A stretch of DNA of 6,925 nucleotides from Anaerolineae bacterium (GTDB lineage Bacteria > Chloroflexota > Anaerolineae > Aggregatilineales > UBA3940). The DNA is taken from assembly GCA_016926985.1 (NCBI GenBank), contig JAFGNO010000028.1, positions 1 to 6,925 on the forward strand. Reading direction: 5' to 3'. Shown here in pieces: positions 5,530 to 6,925 of this stretch. The notes beneath the pieces are model-generated. The model saw only the letters and a list, made by a program, of their open reading frames with translations. It had not been told where the DNA came from and ran no database searches. The translations under genes were made by a program, and so were the position numbers. The stretch's first letter is position 1. Each line of letters begins with the position of its first letter.

Positions 5530-6925
5530 TCAGCTTTGCGATTCCATACGAATAAGCTCGCGACGAAGAATTTTTCCGACTGCCGTTTTGGGCAGTTCCT
5601 GAACAAACTCATATCGTCGGGGGACTTCGTAGGGAGCAAGCCGGGTTTTACAGTGCTCAATCAACTCATCACTGGTAACTGATTTCTCGGGGTCTTTAAC
5701 AATCCATGCCTTCAAGGTCTCCTGCCCCTCTTTTTCAGGATGGGGAATACCTGCAACAGCCGCTTCAACAACAGCTTCATGCTCGGTCAGGCATTTCTCG
5801 ACGAGGTTGGGATATACGTTGAAGCCGCCGATCAGGACCATGTCTTTCTTGCGGTCAACAATGTAGAAATATCCTTCCTCATCCATGCGGGCAATATCGC
5901 CTGTGAACAACCAGCCATCGCGGATCGCATTTTCGGTTTCCGTGGGCATATTGTGATAGCCGGTCATGAGCACCGGGCCGCGTATCACAAGCTCACCCAC
6001 CTCACCAACCGGCATATCAGTCACCCCATCATCGAGGCTGACAATACGGCACTCAACATCAGGGAAAGGCATGCCAATGGAACCTGCCTTGTTGGCGCCT
6101 CTGAAGGGGTTGCAGTGGGTGGCAGTAGGCGCTTCGCTCATACCAAAGCCCTCCATCAATCTCCCCCCACTGAGTTCCTCAAAGCGGCGCTTGGTTTCGG
6201 GTGAGAGAGGGGCTGATCCGCTGATACAGGCGCGGATTGAACTCAAATCGGCCTTGCCAGATATCACGTCGGGGTGGTAGTTGACCGCGTTGTACAGAGC
6301 CGGCACACCCATAAAAGTGGTTGGCCTGAAGGTCTGAATAGTCCCCAGTAGATCGGCAATATCCCGGGCGTTGGGCACCATGATCATGGAGGACCCGGTT
6401 CTCACTGCAAAGAGCATGACGGCAACCATCCCGTAAACATGGTAAAGCGGGATTGCGGCAAGGAAACGCTCAACCTCACCGGTTCCCATCCAAGCGTCCA
6501 TCTGGGTGGCGTTGGCAACCAGCGCGCTGTGCGGACCGCGAGCAGCCTTGGGAATGCCGGTAGTGCCGCCTGTGTACTGGAAAATCGCAGTATCTTCCGT
6601 CGGGTTGACTGTAATAGCTGGGCGCTGGTCGGGAGAATGATTGGCAAGGACGTCCTGGAACCAGTAGTCACCAGGAAGAAGCGATTCGACATGGTGGCCC
6701 TCTTTTTTCTCCTTGGCGAGGGTGAACAGGAAGCGAGCAACACCGGGAAGGTATTCCTTGATATTAGAGACAATCACGCGCTTGAGGGGCGTTTCGTTGC
6801 GGATTGAGTTAACCCCTTTATAAAAAAGGGTCATGGTGATCAGTGTTTCAGCCCCACTGTCGTTTAACTGCTCGGCGATTTTTTTGGGGGGAAAGGTCGG
6901 GTTGATGGCGACGACAATCCCTCCA
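5530..6925 (-). CDS. Acyl-CoA synthetase (long-chain fatty acid-CoA ligase type), 5' end outside the window
   Basis: This is the C-terminal 464 residues of an AMP-forming acyl-CoA ligase, which activates a carboxylic acid with ATP and CoA through an acyl-adenylate. The reading frame stays open to the window edge. The Met at 6834 is internal: the 30 residues before it (including AINPTFPP and EQLNDSGAE) match the usual FadD-type N-terminal domain. Numbering from that Met, motifs are YTGGTTGIPK (87-96, phosphate loop), PLYHVYGM (129-136), GFGMSE (229-234), GELVIRGP (280-287), LFTGD (309-313), DRKKDMVLIGGFNVYP (327-342) and PKTAVGK with the adenylation Lys421. About 100 N-terminal residues are missing if the full length is the usual 550-570. 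Long-chain specificity (FadD/LcfB-like) is likely from overall resemblance but not shown. One small oddity is NVYPNLVE, where Leu replaces the first Glu of the common YPxEIE pattern. It is convergent with ftsH. Confidence 0.93.
   Translation of the reverse strand, partial: GGIVVAINPTFPPKKIAEQLNDSGAETLITMTLFYKGVNSIRNETPLKRVIVSNIKEYLPGVARFLFTLAKEKKEGHHVESLLPGDYWFQDVLANHSPDQRPAITVNPTEDTAIFQYTGGTTGIPKAARGPHSALVANATQMDAWMGTGEVERFLAAIPLYHVYGMVAVMLFAVRTGSSMIMVPNARDIADLLGTIQTFRPTTFMGVPALYNAVNYHPDVISGKADLSSIRACISGSAPLSPETKRRFEELSGGRLMEGFGMSEAPTATHCNPFRGANKAGSIGMPFPDVECRIVSLDDGVTDMPVGEVGELVIRGPVLMTGYHNMPTETENAIRDGWLFTGDIARMDEEGYFYIVDRKKDMVLIGGFNVYPNLVEKCLTEHEAVVEAAVAGIPHPEKEGQETLKAWIVKDPEKSVTSDELIEHCKTRLAPYEVPRRYEFVQELPKTAVGKILRRELIRMESQS

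Noticed and set aside
5740..6204. A 154-codon open frame on the plus strand.
   Set aside because: It is antisense to the acyl-CoA synthetase coding region and shows no domain or ribosome binding site.
6832..6834. ATG as the start of the acyl-CoA synthetase.
   Set aside because: The same frame continues upstream to the window edge with residues typical of the FadD N-terminal domain, so this Met is internal and the gene is cut by the window.
6879..6891. A run of seven T and six G (CCCCCCAAAAAAA on the coding strand) that could be a slippery site or a sequencing error in the synthetase gene.
   Set aside because: Protein similarity is continuous in one frame on both sides (NPTFPPKKIAEQL), so there is no sign of a frameshift. 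It remains only a possible spot for slippage.

Overview
The window reads as ordinary bacterial chromosome with a moderate GC content and dense coding. FtsH and the kinase resemble Chloroflexota (Anaerolineae-like) proteins as I remember them. The strongest hint is the FtsH stretch after the SRH region (FDTDTNVIV, then RRVVLDRPDVRGREGILKVH). This taxonomic call is an inference from memory, not from a search. I saw no mobile elements, CRISPR arrays, tRNA or rRNA genes, and no sign of recent transfer.

Layout. Positions 1-131 hold an extended -10 promoter-like element and a strong ribosome binding site. A tight four-gene plus-strand cluster follows (132-3377, gaps of 4 to about 20 nt). It encodes a membrane zinc metallopeptidase of the YugP type, a beta-type subunit of a class I CoA-transferase, a 4HBT hotdog-fold acyl-CoA thioesterase, and a PknB-like Ser/Thr kinase anchored by one C-terminal membrane segment. 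A 133-nt gap (3378-3510) carries a near-consensus extended -10 promoter and a long imperfect hairpin just upstream of the ftsH ribosome binding site. The gene ftsH (3511-5466) is complete. A perfect 17-bp bidirectional terminator separates it from a convergent acyl-CoA synthetase gene on the minus strand, which runs off the right edge of the window.

Two themes recur. One is membrane protein quality control (YugP-like peptidase, FtsH). The other is acyl-CoA handling (CoA-transferase-like subunit, thioesterase, acyl-CoA ligase). The kinase lies between them. I see no direct evidence that these genes form one pathway.

The most notable points are at residue level. The kinase has HCD in place of the usual HRD (a non-RD kinase), and its activation loop has acidic residues where PknB has its two phospho-threonines. 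The CoA-transferase beta subunit has no adjacent alpha partner and appears to have Ala at the position of the catalytic Glu of glutaconate CoA-transferase. I found no convincing wholly new multi-gene system.
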